DNA of 64,000 nucleotides from Hydrogenophaga sp. SL48 (GCF_021729865.1 NZ_CP063400.1:124001-188000), one strand, 5' to 3'. Counted from the stretch's first letter, positions 1-8,558 are shown. The notes: generated from the letters alone by a model not told the origin. Made by a program: numbers and translations.

Positions 1-278
1 TCCGCGAAGTGCTGCTGAAAGATCGCGGCGGCGCGGTGGAACACGGCCGAGCGTTCGCGCGGACCCATGGCGGCCCAGGCGGGTTGGGCCGCATGCGCAC
101 GGCCGATGGCGGCGCGCATGTCGGCCGCGCTGGCGATGCCCACTTGCGAGAGCACCTGGCCCGTGGCCGGTTCCTTCACATCGCGCACGCTGGCGAGTGC
201 GGTGGACCATGTGCCGTCGAAGGCTTTGCCCGACGTGAGGCGGCTGTCGAGCCAGACCGGATTTTCGGAAACACCCAT
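1..278 (-). CDS. Aromatic aldehyde dehydrogenase, N-terminal part (truncated by window edge)
   Basis: Only the first ~92 residues are in the window; the gene runs off the left end. They read as the N-terminus of an NAD(P)-dependent aldehyde dehydrogenase of the benzaldehyde/vanillin dehydrogenase group: a short lead, then EPATGQVLSQVG, then an AIGRAHAAQPAWA helix, as in that family. The start is the ATG at 278, preceded by CAGGAG at 286-291. It is divergent from a XylR-type activator and has a sigma-54 promoter, so it is probably part of an inducible aromatic-degradation operon. The exact substrate cannot be told from this fragment, which stops well before the catalytic Cys. Confidence 0.8.
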   Translation of the reverse strand, partial: MGVSENPVWLDSRLTSGKAFDGTWSTALASVRDVKEPATGQVLSQVGIASAADMRAAIGRAHAAQPAWAAMGPRERSAVFHRAAAIFQQHFA

Positions 279-332
279 TGTTTTGCTCCTGAGGTTGTTG
301 CTGCACACCAGGCGGTGGCTGCGCTCAGAGTT

Positions 333-348
333 CGCAACGGCTGTACCA
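333..348 (-). promoter_or_regulatory. Sigma-54 (-24/-12) promoter for the aldehyde dehydrogenase
   Basis: On the minus strand this reads TGGTACAGCCGTTGCG, against the RpoN consensus TGGCACG-N4-TTGCW. The invariant GG and GC dinucleotides are at the correct spacing. It ends about 55 bases before the aldehyde dehydrogenase ATG, leaving room for a short leader. A sigma-54-dependent activator is encoded divergently next door. Confidence 0.75.
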
Positions 349-485
349 GGCACCGCTGCACGAGGCCGCCGACATCGCAAAAAGGGCGGGTGCTTCAGAG
401 GGAAAGATCCGGACTTTCCCTAGGGCGTAAAACGGCCGCATCACCTAGCCTGAGGTGGGGCATTTATTTATGATGAGTAACTAAA

Positions 486-516
486 TTTGATGTGCCTGTT
501 TTCACCAGACATCAAA
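486..516. promoter_or_regulatory. Inverted repeat, candidate upstream activating site for the XylR-type regulator
   Basis: TTTGATGT (486-493) and ACATCAAA (509-516) form a perfect 8-bp inverted repeat with a 15-bp spacer. It lies about 140 bp upstream of the sigma-54 promoter of the divergent operon, the usual distance for XylR/DmpR sites, and just before the regulator's own start, so it could also mediate autoregulation. Known XylR sites are also TTGAT/ATCAA palindromes. Confidence 0.5.
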
Positions 517-533
517 AAATTCACCTGAGCGCC

Positions 534-2366
534 ATGCCCAAACAACGGATCTCCCTGGCCGATCTGGCCCGCCTCGCGAGCGCCCATCCGGCGGCGTCCG
601 GGCGGCCCCGCGAGCCGTTGCCGCTGGCGGGTTTTGACGCCAGCGCCATCAGCCAGCAGGCCCACCCGACGGTGGCCGACCTGAGCGAGTGCCTGTTCTT
701 CTCGCCGGGCGACGGCCGCATCTGGCTGCAGGACCAACGCATGGTGCTGCTGCATTCCGAGGCGGTGGGCTCGCTGCGGCGGGAATTGATCGAGAGCATT
801 GGCCTGGACAAGGCGCGCGGGCTGCTCACACGGGCGGGCTACGTGAGCGGCGCGCGCGATGCGCAGCTGGTGCGCAAACAGTGGCCCGACGCCGACCCGA
901 GCGCCGCCGCCATGGCCGGCACGCGCCTGCACGCGCTGGAGGGCGTGGTCAAGGTGGAGCTGGTGCACGCCAGCTACGACGCGGCTGCGGGCGCGTACGA
1001 GGGCGAGTTTCTCTGGCACAACTCCAGCGAAGACGACGAGCACATCGCCGCCTACGGCGTGGGCGGGTCGCCGGCCTGCTGGATGCAGGTGGGCTACGCC
1101 ACCGGCTACGTCAGCACCCTGTTCGGCCGCCTGGTCGTGTTTCGCGAGGTGAACTGCCGCTCTTCCGGCGACGCCCACTGCCGCGTGATCGGCAAGTCCG
1201 CCGACCTCTGGGACGACGTGCAGCAAGACCTGCGTTACCTGAACGCGCAGTCCTTCGTCGGCGGCACCGCCGCGCCCGAGGACGGCGTGGTGCCGGTGGC
1301 CGATCTGGAGGCCTACGCGGCCGCCAACCCCGGCCCGGACCAGACCATGGTCGGCGCCTCGTCCGCGTTCAACGCGGCTTGCCACATGCTCCAGCGCGTG
1401 GCGCCCACCACGGCCACGGTGCTGTTCACCGGCGAGTCGGGCGTGGGCAAGGAGATGTTTGCCAGCACCCTGCACCGCATCAGCGCGCGCGCCGCCCAGC
1501 CCTTCGTCGCGATCAACTGCGCGGCCATCCCCGAGACCCTGATGGAGTCGGAGCTGTTTGGCGTGGAGCGCGGCGCCTACACCGGCGCGGGCGCTTCACG
1601 CGCCGGGCGTTTTGAGCGGGCCCACGGCGGCACGCTGTTTCTTGACGAGGTCGGCACCCTGAGTTTTGTGGCACAGGGCAAGCTGCTGCGAGCGCTGCAG
1701 GAAGGGGAGGTGGAGCGCGTGGGCGGCAGCAAGACCATCGGCGTGGACGTGCGCGTGATCGCGGCGACCAACGTGGACCTGCGCCAGGCGGTGCGTGAGG
1801 GGCACTTTCGCGAAGACCTCTTTTTCCGACTGAACGTGTTCCCCATTCACCTGCCCCCGCTGCGCGACCGGCGCGACGACATCCCGCTGCTGATGGGCCA
1901 CTTCCTCGCGCACTACAACAAGCGGCACCGCCGCAGCGTGGCCGGCTTCAGCCAGGCCGCCGTGAAGGCCATGTACAACTACCGCTTCCCGGGCAACATC
2001 CGCGAGCTGCAGAACCTGGTGGAGCGCGGCGTGATCCTCGTGGGCGACGGCGAGGCGATCGAGGTGCACCACCTATTCAGCAGCGGCGAGTCGCTGGCGC
2101 AGGACGTGTTGTCGCTGGCCTGGCGCGACGGTGGGCCGGCCACGCTGAGCCTGCTGGGCGCCCGCCCGGCTACGCCCGAACCAGACGCGGCGTCGGGCGC
2201 GGCACCAGGCGCTTCGCAAGGCGGTCCGCTGGAGCAGGCCGAACTGGCCCTGCTGCGCCAGGCCATCCGGCGCTGCGGCGGCAACTTGTCGGCCGCAGCA
2301 CGCGAACTCGGGGTCAGCCGCGCGACGGTGGCCTACCGGGCGAAGAAGTTCGGTCTGGCGATTTGA
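534..2366 (+). CDS. XylR/DmpR-type sigma-54-dependent activator of aromatic catabolism
   Basis: This 610-residue activator probably senses an aromatic effector directly and drives sigma-54 transcription of the divergent aldehyde dehydrogenase operon. Order of domains: XylR N-terminal sensing domain (about residues 45-165), V4R domain with the Cys/His pattern of [15 protein letters not shown]+ domain with Walker A GESGVGKE (~300), the sigma-54 contact loop GAYTGA (~347, Tyr for the usual Phe), Walker B LFLDE (~368), and a C-terminal Fis-type helix-turn-helix ([12 protein letters not shown]). I chose the ATG at 534; an in-frame GTG at 492 would place the start inside the inverted repeat at 486-516. 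The identity of the inducer is not visible. Confidence 0.9.
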   Translation: MPKQRISLADLARLASAHPAASGRPREPLPLAGFDASAISQQAHPTVADLSECLFFSPGDGRIWLQDQRMVLLHSEAVGSLRRELIESIGLDKARGLLTRAGYVSGARDAQLVRKQWPDADPSAAAMAGTRLHALEGVVKVELVHASYDAAAGAYEGEFLWHNSSEDDEHIAAYGVGGSPACWMQVGYATGYVSTLFGRLVVFREVNCRSSGDAHCRVIGKSADLWDDVQQDLRYLNAQSFVGGTAAPEDGVVPVADLEAYAAANPGPDQTMVGASSAFNAACHMLQRVAPTTATVLFTGESGVGKEMFASTLHRISARAAQPFVAINCAAIPETLMESELFGVERGAYTGAGASRAGRFERAHGGTLFLDEVGTLSFVAQGKLLRALQEGEVERVGGSKTIGVDVRVIAATNVDLRQAVREGHFREDLFFRLNVFPIHLPPLRDRRDDIPLLMGHFLAHYNKRHRRSVAGFSQAAVKAMYNYRFPGNIRELQNLVERGVILVGDGEAIEVHHLFSSGESLAQDVLSLAWRDGGPATLSLLGARPATPEPDAASGAAPGASQGGPLEQAELALLRQAIRRCGGNLSAAARELGVSRATVAYRAKKFGLAI

Positions 2367-2370
2367 CGCG

Positions 2371-2387
2371 TTCCCCCAGCGGGGGAA
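2371..2387. terminator. Hairpin just after the activator gene
   Basis: TTCCCCC-AGC-GGGGGAA, a perfect 7-bp stem starting four bases after the stop codon. There is no U-tract, so it is either a weak terminator or an mRNA 3'-end stabiliser. Confidence 0.4.
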
Positions 2388-2403
2388 TGAGAAAGGCACG
2401 CTC

Positions 2404-2660
2404 GCTGGAGGGGTAGTCCGATCCCGTTCCCGCCATTGCCGTGTGGCCGGGCTGAGCAGCGCAGCGGCGTGGGGATCAGAAATTCGCATGTCCGAAGGCC
2501 GCGCAGCGGACAAGTTTGCGAATTTCCCCCACGACGCGAGCAGCGCAAGGAACCGCGCAGCGGCCCGGACTTCGGCTCGCCTTTCTTTTGCCTTCTTTTC
2601 TTTGGCGAAGCAAAGAAAAGAAGGTCGCCCGCCGGGGCGAGACCCGGCCAAATCAAGCTC
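2404..2660. repeat. Composite intergenic repeat block with two nested inverted repeats
   Basis: This non-coding stretch between the activator and the oxoacid dehydrogenase gene contains AAATTCGCATGTCCG paired with a near-complement ending in TGCGAATTT (about 2478-2527), and a perfect 14-bp stem CCTTCTTTTCTTTG / CAAAGAAAAGAAGG (2591-2604 and 2611-2624, loop GCGAAG). The A/T-rich second hairpin could terminate transcription in both directions. From memory such blocks are common between Comamonadaceae genes. Short open frames across it look like chance products. Confidence 0.5.
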
Positions 2661-2685
2661 CTGGAGATGAAGGAAATTGGCGCGC

Positions 2686-2731
2686 GTGGCCCCTCACCCC
2701 AGCCCTCTCCCCAGAGGGGCGAGGGAGTGAA
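2686..2731. repeat. REP-like palindrome, copy 1
   Basis: The block CCCTCACCCCAGCCCTCTCC followed by CCAGAGGGGCGAGGGAG recurs almost identically at 14582-14626 and as a variant at 39200-39241. It overlaps the 3' end and supplies the stop codon of the neighbouring dehydrogenase gene. Confidence 0.7.
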
Positions 2732-5339
2732 GCGCCGCCTTCACGATGCTCGCGGCATCGACCTGAAAATACGCCCGCAGCGCCGCCCGTGTATCACTGC
2801 GCCCAAAACCGTCGGTCCCCAGCGTGTGAAAGCGCCGGCCCTCAGGCATGAAGGCGCGCACGCTCTCGGGTACGGCGCGCACGTAATCGGTGGCGGCCAC
2901 GATAGGGCCGGCGCTGCTGACCAGTAGTTGCGTCAGGTAGGCACCGGCCTCCCTCCCCTCCTGCGCCACACCGTCGCGCGCCAGCTCGCTCCAGCTGGTG
3001 ATGCTGAACACGTCCACACCCACACCCTGTTCGGCCAGTTGCCGCGCGGCTTTGACCACCTCGGTGAAGATGGCGCCCGAGCCGAGCAGGGTGACACGTT
3101 GTTCGGCATCCACCGGCCCGTAGTGGCCGAAGCGGTAGCAGCCCTTGAGCACCCCCTCGGCCGCACCCTCGGGCAGATCGGGGTTGGCGTAGTTCTCGTT
3201 CATGAGCGTGACGTAATAAAACACGTCCTTCTGCTCCACCAGCATCTCGCGCATGCCGGCGTCCACGATCACGGCCAGCTCGCCCGCAAACGCCGGGTCG
3301 TAGGCCTTGCAGTTGGGGATGGTGGCGGCCACCAGGTGGCTGCTGCCGTCCTGGTGCTGCAGGCCTTCGCCGCCGAGCGTGGTGCGGCCCGAGGTGGCGC
3401 CGAGCAGGAAGCCGCGCGAGCGCTGGTCGGCCGCGGCCCAGATCGCGTCGCCCACGCGCTGGAAGCCGAACATGGAGTAGTAGATGTAGAAGGGCAGCAT
3501 GGCCAGGCCGTGCACGCTGTAGCTGGTGGCGGCGGCCGTCCAACTCGCCAGCGCGCCGGCCTCGCTGATGCCTTCTTCCAGGATCTGGCCTTCCAGCGCC
3601 TCGCGGTAGCTGAGCACCGAGCCGATGTCTTCCGGCGCGTAGCGCTGGCCCACGCTGCTGTAAATGCCCACCTGCTTGAACAGGTTGGCCATGCCGAAGG
3701 TGCGCGCCTCGTCGGCCACGATGGGCACGATGCGCGGCCCAAGCGCCGGGTCTTTCAGCAGGGTGCCGAGCATGCGCACGAAGGCCATGGTGGTGCTCAT
3801 CTCCTTGCCATCGGCCTTCAGGGCGAACTGCGCGTAGGCGTCGATGGCGGGCACCGGCACCACGGCGCACGCGGTCTCGCGCCGCGGCATCGAGCCGCCC
3901 AGCGCCGCGCGGTGCTCGCGCAGGTAGCGCATCTCGGGGCTGTGTTCGGCGGGGTTGAAGAAGGCCAGGCCCTTGGCCTGTTCGTCGGTCAGCGGCAGGT
4001 TGAAGCGGTTGCGGAATTGAATCAGGTCGGTCTCGTCGAACTTCTTCTGGCTGTGCGTGGTCATCTTGCCCTGGCCGGCCGCGCCCATGCCGTAGCCTTT
4101 CTTGGTCTGCGCCAGGATCACGGTGGGTTGGCCGGTGTGCGCGGCGGCGGCTGCGTAGGCGGCGTGGATCTTCACCAGGTCGTGGCCGCCGCGCTTGAGG
4201 CGGTCGATCTGCTCGTCGGTCATGCCCTGGGCCAGCGCCGCCAGCTCGGGGTTCTGGCCGAAAAAGTTGTCGCGGTTGAAGCGGCCGTCTTTCGCGGCGA
4301 AGGTCTGCATCTGGCCGTCCACCGTGTTGGCAAAAGCGCGCACCAGGGCGCCGCTGGTGTCGCGCGCGAACAGGCCGTCCCAGTCGCTGCCCCACACCAG
4401 CTTGATCACGTTCCAGCCCGCGCCGGCGAAGAGCTTTTCCAGCTCGTCGATGATGCGGCCGTTGCCGCGAACCGGGCCGTCCAGCCGCTGCAGGTTGCAG
4501 TTGACCACCCACACCAGGTTGTCCAGCTTCTCGCGCGCGGCCAGCGTGAGCGCGCTCATGCTCTCGGGTTCGTCCATCTCGCCATCGCCGAACACGCCCC
4601 ACACACGTCGCTTGTCGACGTGTACGCCGTTCTCGTTGCGGCCTTCGCAGTTCAGCAACTGCCGGTGCGTGAGGTAGCGCATGAAGCGCGCGTGGTAGAT
4701 CGAGCTGATCGGGCCAATGCCCATGGAGCCGGTGGGGAACTGCCAGAAGTCGGGCATCAGCCAGGGGTGCGGGTAGCTGGAGAGCCCGCGCGCGCCGCTG
4801 GCCGGCGCGGTGATCTCCTGGCGGTAGTGCATCAGGTCGGCCTCGCTCAGGCGGCCTTCGAGGAAAGCCCGCGCGTACACACCCGGCGCGCTGTGCGGCT
4901 GGAAGAACACGAGGTCGCCGCCATGACTTTCACTGCGCGCGTGGAAGAAATGGTTGAACCCGGTCTCAAACAGATCGGCCGCGCTCGCGTAACTGGCAAT
5001 GTGCCCGCCCAGTTCGCCATACGCCTGGTTGGCCCGCACCACCATGGCCAGCGCGTTCCAGCGCATCAGCGAGGCCAGGCGTTCTTCCACCGCGAGGTCG
5101 CCGGGGAAGGCGGGCTGGTCTTCCACCGCGATGGTGTTGATGTAGGGCGTGTTCAGCTCGGGTTGCCAGCCGATGCGCTGGCTGCGCGCCACGCGGGCCA
5201 GCTCGTCCAGGATATGGCGCACGCGCGCCGGGCCTTCGCTGGCCGCCAGCGAAAGCAGGGCGTCGCGCCACTCCTGAGTTTCGTCGGGGTTGGTGTCGGC
5301 GTTGGCGGTCAGATGCCAGGCGGGGTTCATGTTGTTCAT
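2694..5339 (-). CDS. Homodimeric 2-oxoacid dehydrogenase E1 component, MdeB/AceE type
   Basis: This 881-residue thiamine-diphosphate enzyme belongs to the homodimeric pyruvate dehydrogenase E1 family. It would decarboxylate a 2-oxoacid and pass the acyl group to a lipoyl E2. The TPP signature GDGEMDEPES followed by NCNLQ is clear, as are the family blocks GGHIASYASAADL and QDGSSH. I prefer the MdeB subgroup (2-oxobutyrate, methionine breakdown) because no E2 or E3 gene follows, an Lrp-type regulator is divergent as in the Pseudomonas mde locus, and the C-terminus is short. A second pyruvate dehydrogenase E1 remains possible. The start at 5339 follows CAGGAGAC. The last ~11 codons and the stop lie in a REP-like repeat. 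Confidence 0.82.
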   Translation of the reverse strand: MNNMNPAWHLTANADTNPDETQEWRDALLSLAASEGPARVRHILDELARVARSQRIGWQPELNTPYINTIAVEDQPAFPGDLAVEERLASLMRWNALAMVVRANQAYGELGGHIASYASAADLFETGFNHFFHARSESHGGDLVFFQPHSAPGVYARAFLEGRLSEADLMHYRQEITAPASGARGLSSYPHPWLMPDFWQFPTGSMGIGPISSIYHARFMRYLTHRQLLNCEGRNENGVHVDKRRVWGVFGDGEMDEPESMSALTLAAREKLDNLVWVVNCNLQRLDGPVRGNGRIIDELEKLFAGAGWNVIKLVWGSDWDGLFARDTSGALVRAFANTVDGQMQTFAAKDGRFNRDNFFGQNPELAALAQGMTDEQIDRLKRGGHDLVKIHAAYAAAAAHTGQPTVILAQTKKGYGMGAAGQGKMTTHSQKKFDETDLIQFRNRFNLPLTDEQAKGLAFFNPAEHSPEMRYLREHRAALGGSMPRRETACAVVPVPAIDAYAQFALKADGKEMSTTMAFVRMLGTLLKDPALGPRIVPIVADEARTFGMANLFKQVGIYSSVGQRYAPEDIGSVLSYREALEGQILEEGISEAGALASWTAAATSYSVHGLAMLPFYIYYSMFGFQRVGDAIWAAADQRSRGFLLGATSGRTTLGGEGLQHQDGSSHLVAATIPNCKAYDPAFAGELAVIVDAGMREMLVEQKDVFYYVTLMNENYANPDLPEGAAEGVLKGCYRFGHYGPVDAEQRVTLLGSGAIFTEVVKAARQLAEQGVGVDVFSITSWSELARDGVAQEGREAGAYLTQLLVSSAGPIVAATDYVRAVPESVRAFMPEGRRFHTLGTDGFGRSDTRAALRAYFQVDAASIVKAALHSLAPLGRGLG

Positions 5340-5358
5340 GGCGAAAGTCTCCTGATGG

Positions 5359-5521
5359 CAGAGGCTGAGAGTCTTTCGTTCATGCCCGCTCACCACGCCA
5401 AAACGCACCCACTCGGCGTTGCAAATGCGCGCCATAGCACAAGCTATGGCTGTGCTTTGCGCCTTGATTGGGCACGTTTTGGCGCGTTGCTCGGACACGC
5501 CCGAAAAGCTCTCAGCCTCTG
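5359..5521. repeat. 163-bp imperfect palindrome between divergent genes
   Basis: Left arm 5359-5438 and right arm 5443-5521 are roughly complementary along their whole length. Perfect segments are CAGAGGCTGAGAG (5359-5371) with its complement at 5509-5521, GCCAAAACG (5397-5405) with CGTTTTGGC (5475-5483), and GCCATAGC/GCTATGGC at the tip. It fills the space between the Lrp-type regulator gene and the dehydrogenase gene. It could be a MITE-like insertion; I see no clear target duplication. Confidence 0.75.
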
Positions 5522-5602
5522 TGACTGTAGGCACAAGCGGCGCGCAGTTGGTGTGGATGTGTGGGGTTCCTGGGCCGATGTGGCCCATAAAATGCCGCAC
5601 AC

Positions 5603-6088
5603 ATGAGCATTCAAAGCACAAACCACCTCGATGCGACCGATCTGAGGATTCTGGAAGAGCTCCAGACCGACGCGAGCCTGTCCAACGTGGAGCTCGCCCG
5701 GCGCGTGCACCTGTCGCCCTCGCCCTGCCTGGCGCGGGTGCGTGCGCTGGAGGCGCGGGGGCTGATCCGACAGTACGTGGCGCTGCTCGACGCGAAGCAA
5801 CTGGGCCTGCACCTCAACGTGTTCATCTCCATCAGCCTCAAGCAGCAGAGCCGCGAAACGCTGCAAGCCTTTGAAGAGCGCATCGTCCTGCGCGACGAGG
5901 TGATGGAGTGTTACCTCATGACCGGCGACGCCGACTACCTGCTGCGCGTGGCCGTACCCGACATGCCGGCGCTGGAGCGCTTCATCCTGGAACAGATTTC
6001 ACCGATTGCCCAGGTGGAGAAGATACGGTCCAGTTTTGCGCTGAAGCAGGTTCGGTACAAGACCGCGTTGCCGTTGCATGCGGCGTGA
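5603..6088 (+). CDS. Lrp/AsnC-family transcriptional regulator
   Basis: A 161-residue leucine-responsive-type regulator. Residues ~10-60 form the AsnC helix-turn-helix ([20 protein letters not shown], then [20 protein letters not shown]); the rest is the ligand-binding RAM domain ([20 protein letters not shown] is typical). It is divergent from the MdeB/AceE-type gene, the same arrangement as mdeR with mdeB in Pseudomonas, so it probably controls that gene in response to an amino acid such as methionine; this is inference. The ATG at 5603 has no obvious Shine-Dalgarno sequence, so the mRNA may be leaderless or nearly so. Confidence 0.88.
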   Translation: MSIQSTNHLDATDLRILEELQTDASLSNVELARRVHLSPSPCLARVRALEARGLIRQYVALLDAKQLGLHLNVFISISLKQQSRETLQAFEERIVLRDEVMECYLMTGDADYLLRVAVPDMPALERFILEQISPIAQVEKIRSSFALKQVRYKTALPLHAA

Positions 6089-6194
6089 GCCACGCCACGC
6101 CCCCCTACCGTTCTGCGGGGGCTGGGGTGGGGCCTGCAACCATCAAAGGTCTGCTTCATGGCGCTGCCTTGTACTCACGCTGCCGGCCAAGAGC

Positions 6195-6296
6195 AGTCAA
6201 CGGTCAATTGGTGAAGCGGTCGTACTGATACCCAGCGACCAATTTGGCAGACTTCACGAGCATGCAACGCCTTCGCGCAATGCTTGACCGTTGGAT
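6195..6296 (-). repeat. Possible attC site at the distal end of the cassette array
   Basis: The outer boxes AGTCAAC (6195-6201, one mismatch to RYYYAAC) and GTTGGAT (6290-6296, fits GTTRRRY) extend into an inverted repeat CAACGGTCAA / TTGACCGTTG, with further internal pairings GGTGAAG/CTTCAC and CGGTCG/CGACC. Its size of 102 bp is within the attC range. Weaker than the sites further along, but it coincides with the point where GC content drops. Confidence 0.4.
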
Positions 6297-6424
6297 AGAT
6301 TCGACGTTGATTTGATCTCCCAAAAATCCGCCGAATCGATTGGCGAGATGGCTCCGCACGGAAAATCTGCCTTGGCTCGAGAGCCCACGTGAGCATTTCG
6401 AGACGGTGGCGTTAGAGTACTTTT

Positions 6425-7564
6425 ATGGCAAAACGCAGATCAAACGTGCCCACCAACGTCGTAGAGTCTCTCTTGAAAGAGTCTGGTGGAAAGTGCGCGA
6501 ATCCTGGATGTTCAAATACTCGAACGCAGCTTCATCATATTCAGGAGTGGCATGTATACGAGACGCACGATGCTGCCCACATGATTGCCCTCTGCGCAGC
6601 TTGTCACGACCAAGTTCACCGCGGGCGCCTCGCGATCTCCGACGAGACCCTTTATCGCTGGAAGAGGCTAGATCATCCACGAGATCGCCATTGGGCAGCG
6701 ATCAACGCGGAACCAAAGGTGCAACCAATCCCGCTTAGGTTAGGCCCGTTCAGCATCAACTCAGATGTGGAGGCTGCCGGGCTAATTCAACTCGGCGGCG
6801 CAAATTGGCTGACTCTAAGGGTGCTGGAAGGTGGAATCGTACTGGTAGATTCGAAGCTGCTGAACGCTGCAGGAGAAGAGATTCTGCGTGTCACCCGAAG
6901 CCAGGTGGTGATGCGGAAGAACCCAGCGGTCAAGTTTGAATCCGCCCCGGGGCGTGTACTGATCACCGTGCCTGTCGAATCGGACTTCATACCACCATGG
7001 GTAATGATCAACTTTGCGCGCGTACAAGATTCTTTCGTACGGCACGACGGGAGGGTTGCCGCACTTGATATTGAGGTCATGGAGCCAGGCATTGTCCGTG
7101 TAGAGGGCTACTGGCTTTCCCGTTATCACGCTGCTGCTATCACTCCCAAGGCAATTAGCATTGCAAGCTATTCGACTCATGGGCCAATTACTCTCCAGCA
7201 GATAGGAGAAGGGGCCCCGCCCATACTCGGAGGGAAATCGCTCCGCGAAGACAAGGGATTTATTTCCCTCGGTGCAAGTTTGGGCCAAGGCTTCGGCAGG
7301 TCTATTCGTGAGGCGAATGTTGCAGACAACGCTATCTGCACTCTGGTATTTGAAGACCTTAGCAAGGCGACATTGAGCTACAAGGGGAGGCTACGAGTTG
7401 CTGTTTCGCCACCCCTAACTTTCAGTTTTTTCTTCGTTGGTACCCGACGCCACGCATCTACTCTCGCTGATCGGTTCAGAGAAACCGTGGTGAGTGCCAC
7501 CAAAACACCTGATGGTTGGACGCTGACCTTCCAAGACACTTCTGTGCTGAACTTCCAACGGTAG
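6425..7564 (+). CDS. HNH endonuclease domain protein with unknown C-terminal region
   Basis: The first ~70 residues of this 379-residue protein carry a zinc-stabilised HNH nuclease motif: C24-x4-C29, the catalytic pair H37-H38, C57-x2-C60 and H61, H65 (LHHIQEW, CAACHDQVH). The remaining ~300 residues are rich in predicted beta strand and match nothing I recognise. The gene is lower in GC than its surroundings, lies on the opposite strand to the neighbouring cassette genes, and sits between a possible attC (6195-6296) and a better one (7857-7935), so it may be a reverse-oriented cassette. Defence or a homing-type activity are both possible; neither is shown. Homologues of the C-terminal part would decide. 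Confidence 0.75.
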   Translation: MAKRRSNVPTNVVESLLKESGGKCANPGCSNTRTQLHHIQEWHVYETHDAAHMIALCAACHDQVHRGRLAISDETLYRWKRLDHPRDRHWAAINAEPKVQPIPLRLGPFSINSDVEAAGLIQLGGANWLTLRVLEGGIVLVDSKLLNAAGEEILRVTRSQVVMRKNPAVKFESAPGRVLITVPVESDFIPPWVMINFARVQDSFVRHDGRVAALDIEVMEPGIVRVEGYWLSRYHAAAITPKAISIASYSTHGPITLQQIGEGAPPILGGKSLREDKGFISLGASLGQGFGRSIREANVADNAICTLVFEDLSKATLSYKGRLRVAVSPPLTFSFFFVGTRRHASTLADRFRETVVSATKTPDGWTLTFQDTSVLNFQR

Positions 7565-7648
7565 TGAGCAACGCAACAACAGTAGAAAGCTCTCGGCCCG
7601 CGGTGTCGACGGGGTTTTCCACAGACATTGCAGATCAGACAACGAATT

Positions 7649-7840
7649 TCATTCCTGAACATCGAGTTGCTTGATCAGGTTCATATCTATTGCAGCTTGA
7701 ATGACCGAAATGTAGTCACCACCGACATATCCGCTCAGGGTCGGCTCGCGATGGTCATGGTCCTCGACCGGTGCATGACCAAGGACTGCTGCCGGGCTTG
7801 ACCTGGAACTGGCAGTCCCGGCCAAGACCGGCTGTTGGTC
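7649..7840 (-). pseudogene. Possible 3' remnant of a cassette gene
   Basis: Downstream of attC 7857-7935 the minus strand has an open frame ending at 7649 whose last ~50 codons read like a real protein (LGHAPVEDHDHREPTLSGYV, ending in LIKQLDVQE). There is no ATG start; a TTG near the attC is the only candidate. I do not recognise the family. It may be a truncated cassette or a small gene with a poor start. The rest of 7565-7856 shows nothing else. Confidence 0.3.
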
Positions 7841-7856
7841 AAACGGGGAAGCAGTC

Positions 7857-7935
7857 GCTCAACGTCGACCATCATGCGCGTGCGTCTTCGCACGTCGCGT
7901 GTATGGCCTTGTTGATCTATCCTTACTCGTTATGC
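7857..7935 (-). repeat. attC site
   Basis: GCTCAAC (7857-7863) and GTTATGC (7929-7935) are the outer recombination boxes, 79 bp end to end. The middle holds a strong hairpin GCGTGCG-tctt-CGCACG. GTTATGC is the same terminal box as in Vibrio cholerae repeats. It lies directly after the stop codon of the 202-residue minus-strand cassette gene. Confidence 0.6.
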
Positions 7936-7937
7936 AT

Positions 7938-8546
7938 TTACTGGATTGGAGCAAGAACTTCATCGAGATGCTCCTTTAGGTAACGAATTTTCGATGCGTT
8001 TTCGATGGCGCCTACATCGAGAACCAAAGTTGGTTTCAGATAGCCTACGCGATCAAGGCGCAACTCCTCGCCGAGAATGGCCTCCACTACAAGCTCACAG
8101 AACATTTGCTCGTGCGCGGCTAGAGGCGACGTTGATGAGTCATAGAAAATCTCGATGTCGACAAACTCGCCACTGTTGTATGAAGTAAGACGGTACCGCC
8201 ACTCATCGGCGCAGACCGAAGAGCCTTCCGCTTCAAAGAATAGAGACAGAAGCTCTTTTGCAGGTTTGGCCGGTTCAAAGAACCAACCAGGAATATCAGG
8301 TGCCTGAGCAACTGCAGCCCGAGACGCCGGAAGATTTTCGCGAACTGTTGGCGACAGGACGAACGTATTGTCGGGATGGTGATATGGACCGAATTCCCAG
8401 TTCATATCTTCCGCAATTGCCTTCACAAGCGGCGAAAGCTTTCCGTCCAGCCAATCATAATTTTCCGCGTCATATGCAGCCTTAATTTCCTTGGCATTGC
8501 TGGAAAAGAAATTCCACAATTCAAAAACCGAATCATTCTTGGTCAT
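7938..8546 (-). CDS. Cassette-encoded protein of unknown function (202 aa)
   Basis: I do not recognise this acidic, apparently cytosolic protein. It starts at the ATG at 8546 (MTKNDSVFELWNFF), 13 bases inside the cassette from the attC core at 8559-8565; a longer frame would run back into attC DNA. No signal peptide or membrane segment is visible. A mid-region SLFFEAEGSSVCADEWRYRL and the C-terminal IRYLKEHLDEVLAPIQ suggest a compact alpha/beta fold. The gene ends three bases before the next attC (7935), which is the standard cassette layout. No Shine-Dalgarno sequence precedes the start, common for cassettes. Confidence 0.75.
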   Translation of the reverse strand: MTKNDSVFELWNFFSSNAKEIKAAYDAENYDWLDGKLSPLVKAIAEDMNWEFGPYHHPDNTFVLSPTVRENLPASRAAVAQAPDIPGWFFEPAKPAKELLSLFFEAEGSSVCADEWRYRLTSYNSGEFVDIEIFYDSSTSPLAAHEQMFCELVVEAILGEELRLDRVGYLKPTLVLDVGAIENASKIRYLKEHLDEVLAPIQ

Positions 8547-8558
8547 TGGTTGCCTAAT

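Noticed and set aside
2436..2927. Small proteins over the intergenic repeat block
   Set aside because: They are frames across repeated non-coding DNA with hairpins, without a start signal or coding bias.
2928..5606. An 892-codon open frame on the strand opposite to the dehydrogenase gene
   Set aside because: Antisense frame caused by the strong GC bias at third positions; its product is His/Val/Ala/Gly-rich and matches no domain, while the minus strand encodes a clear enzyme.
6089..6194. Terminator after the Lrp-type gene
   Set aside because: CCCCCC...GGGGG around 6102-6121 pairs only weakly and has no T-run.
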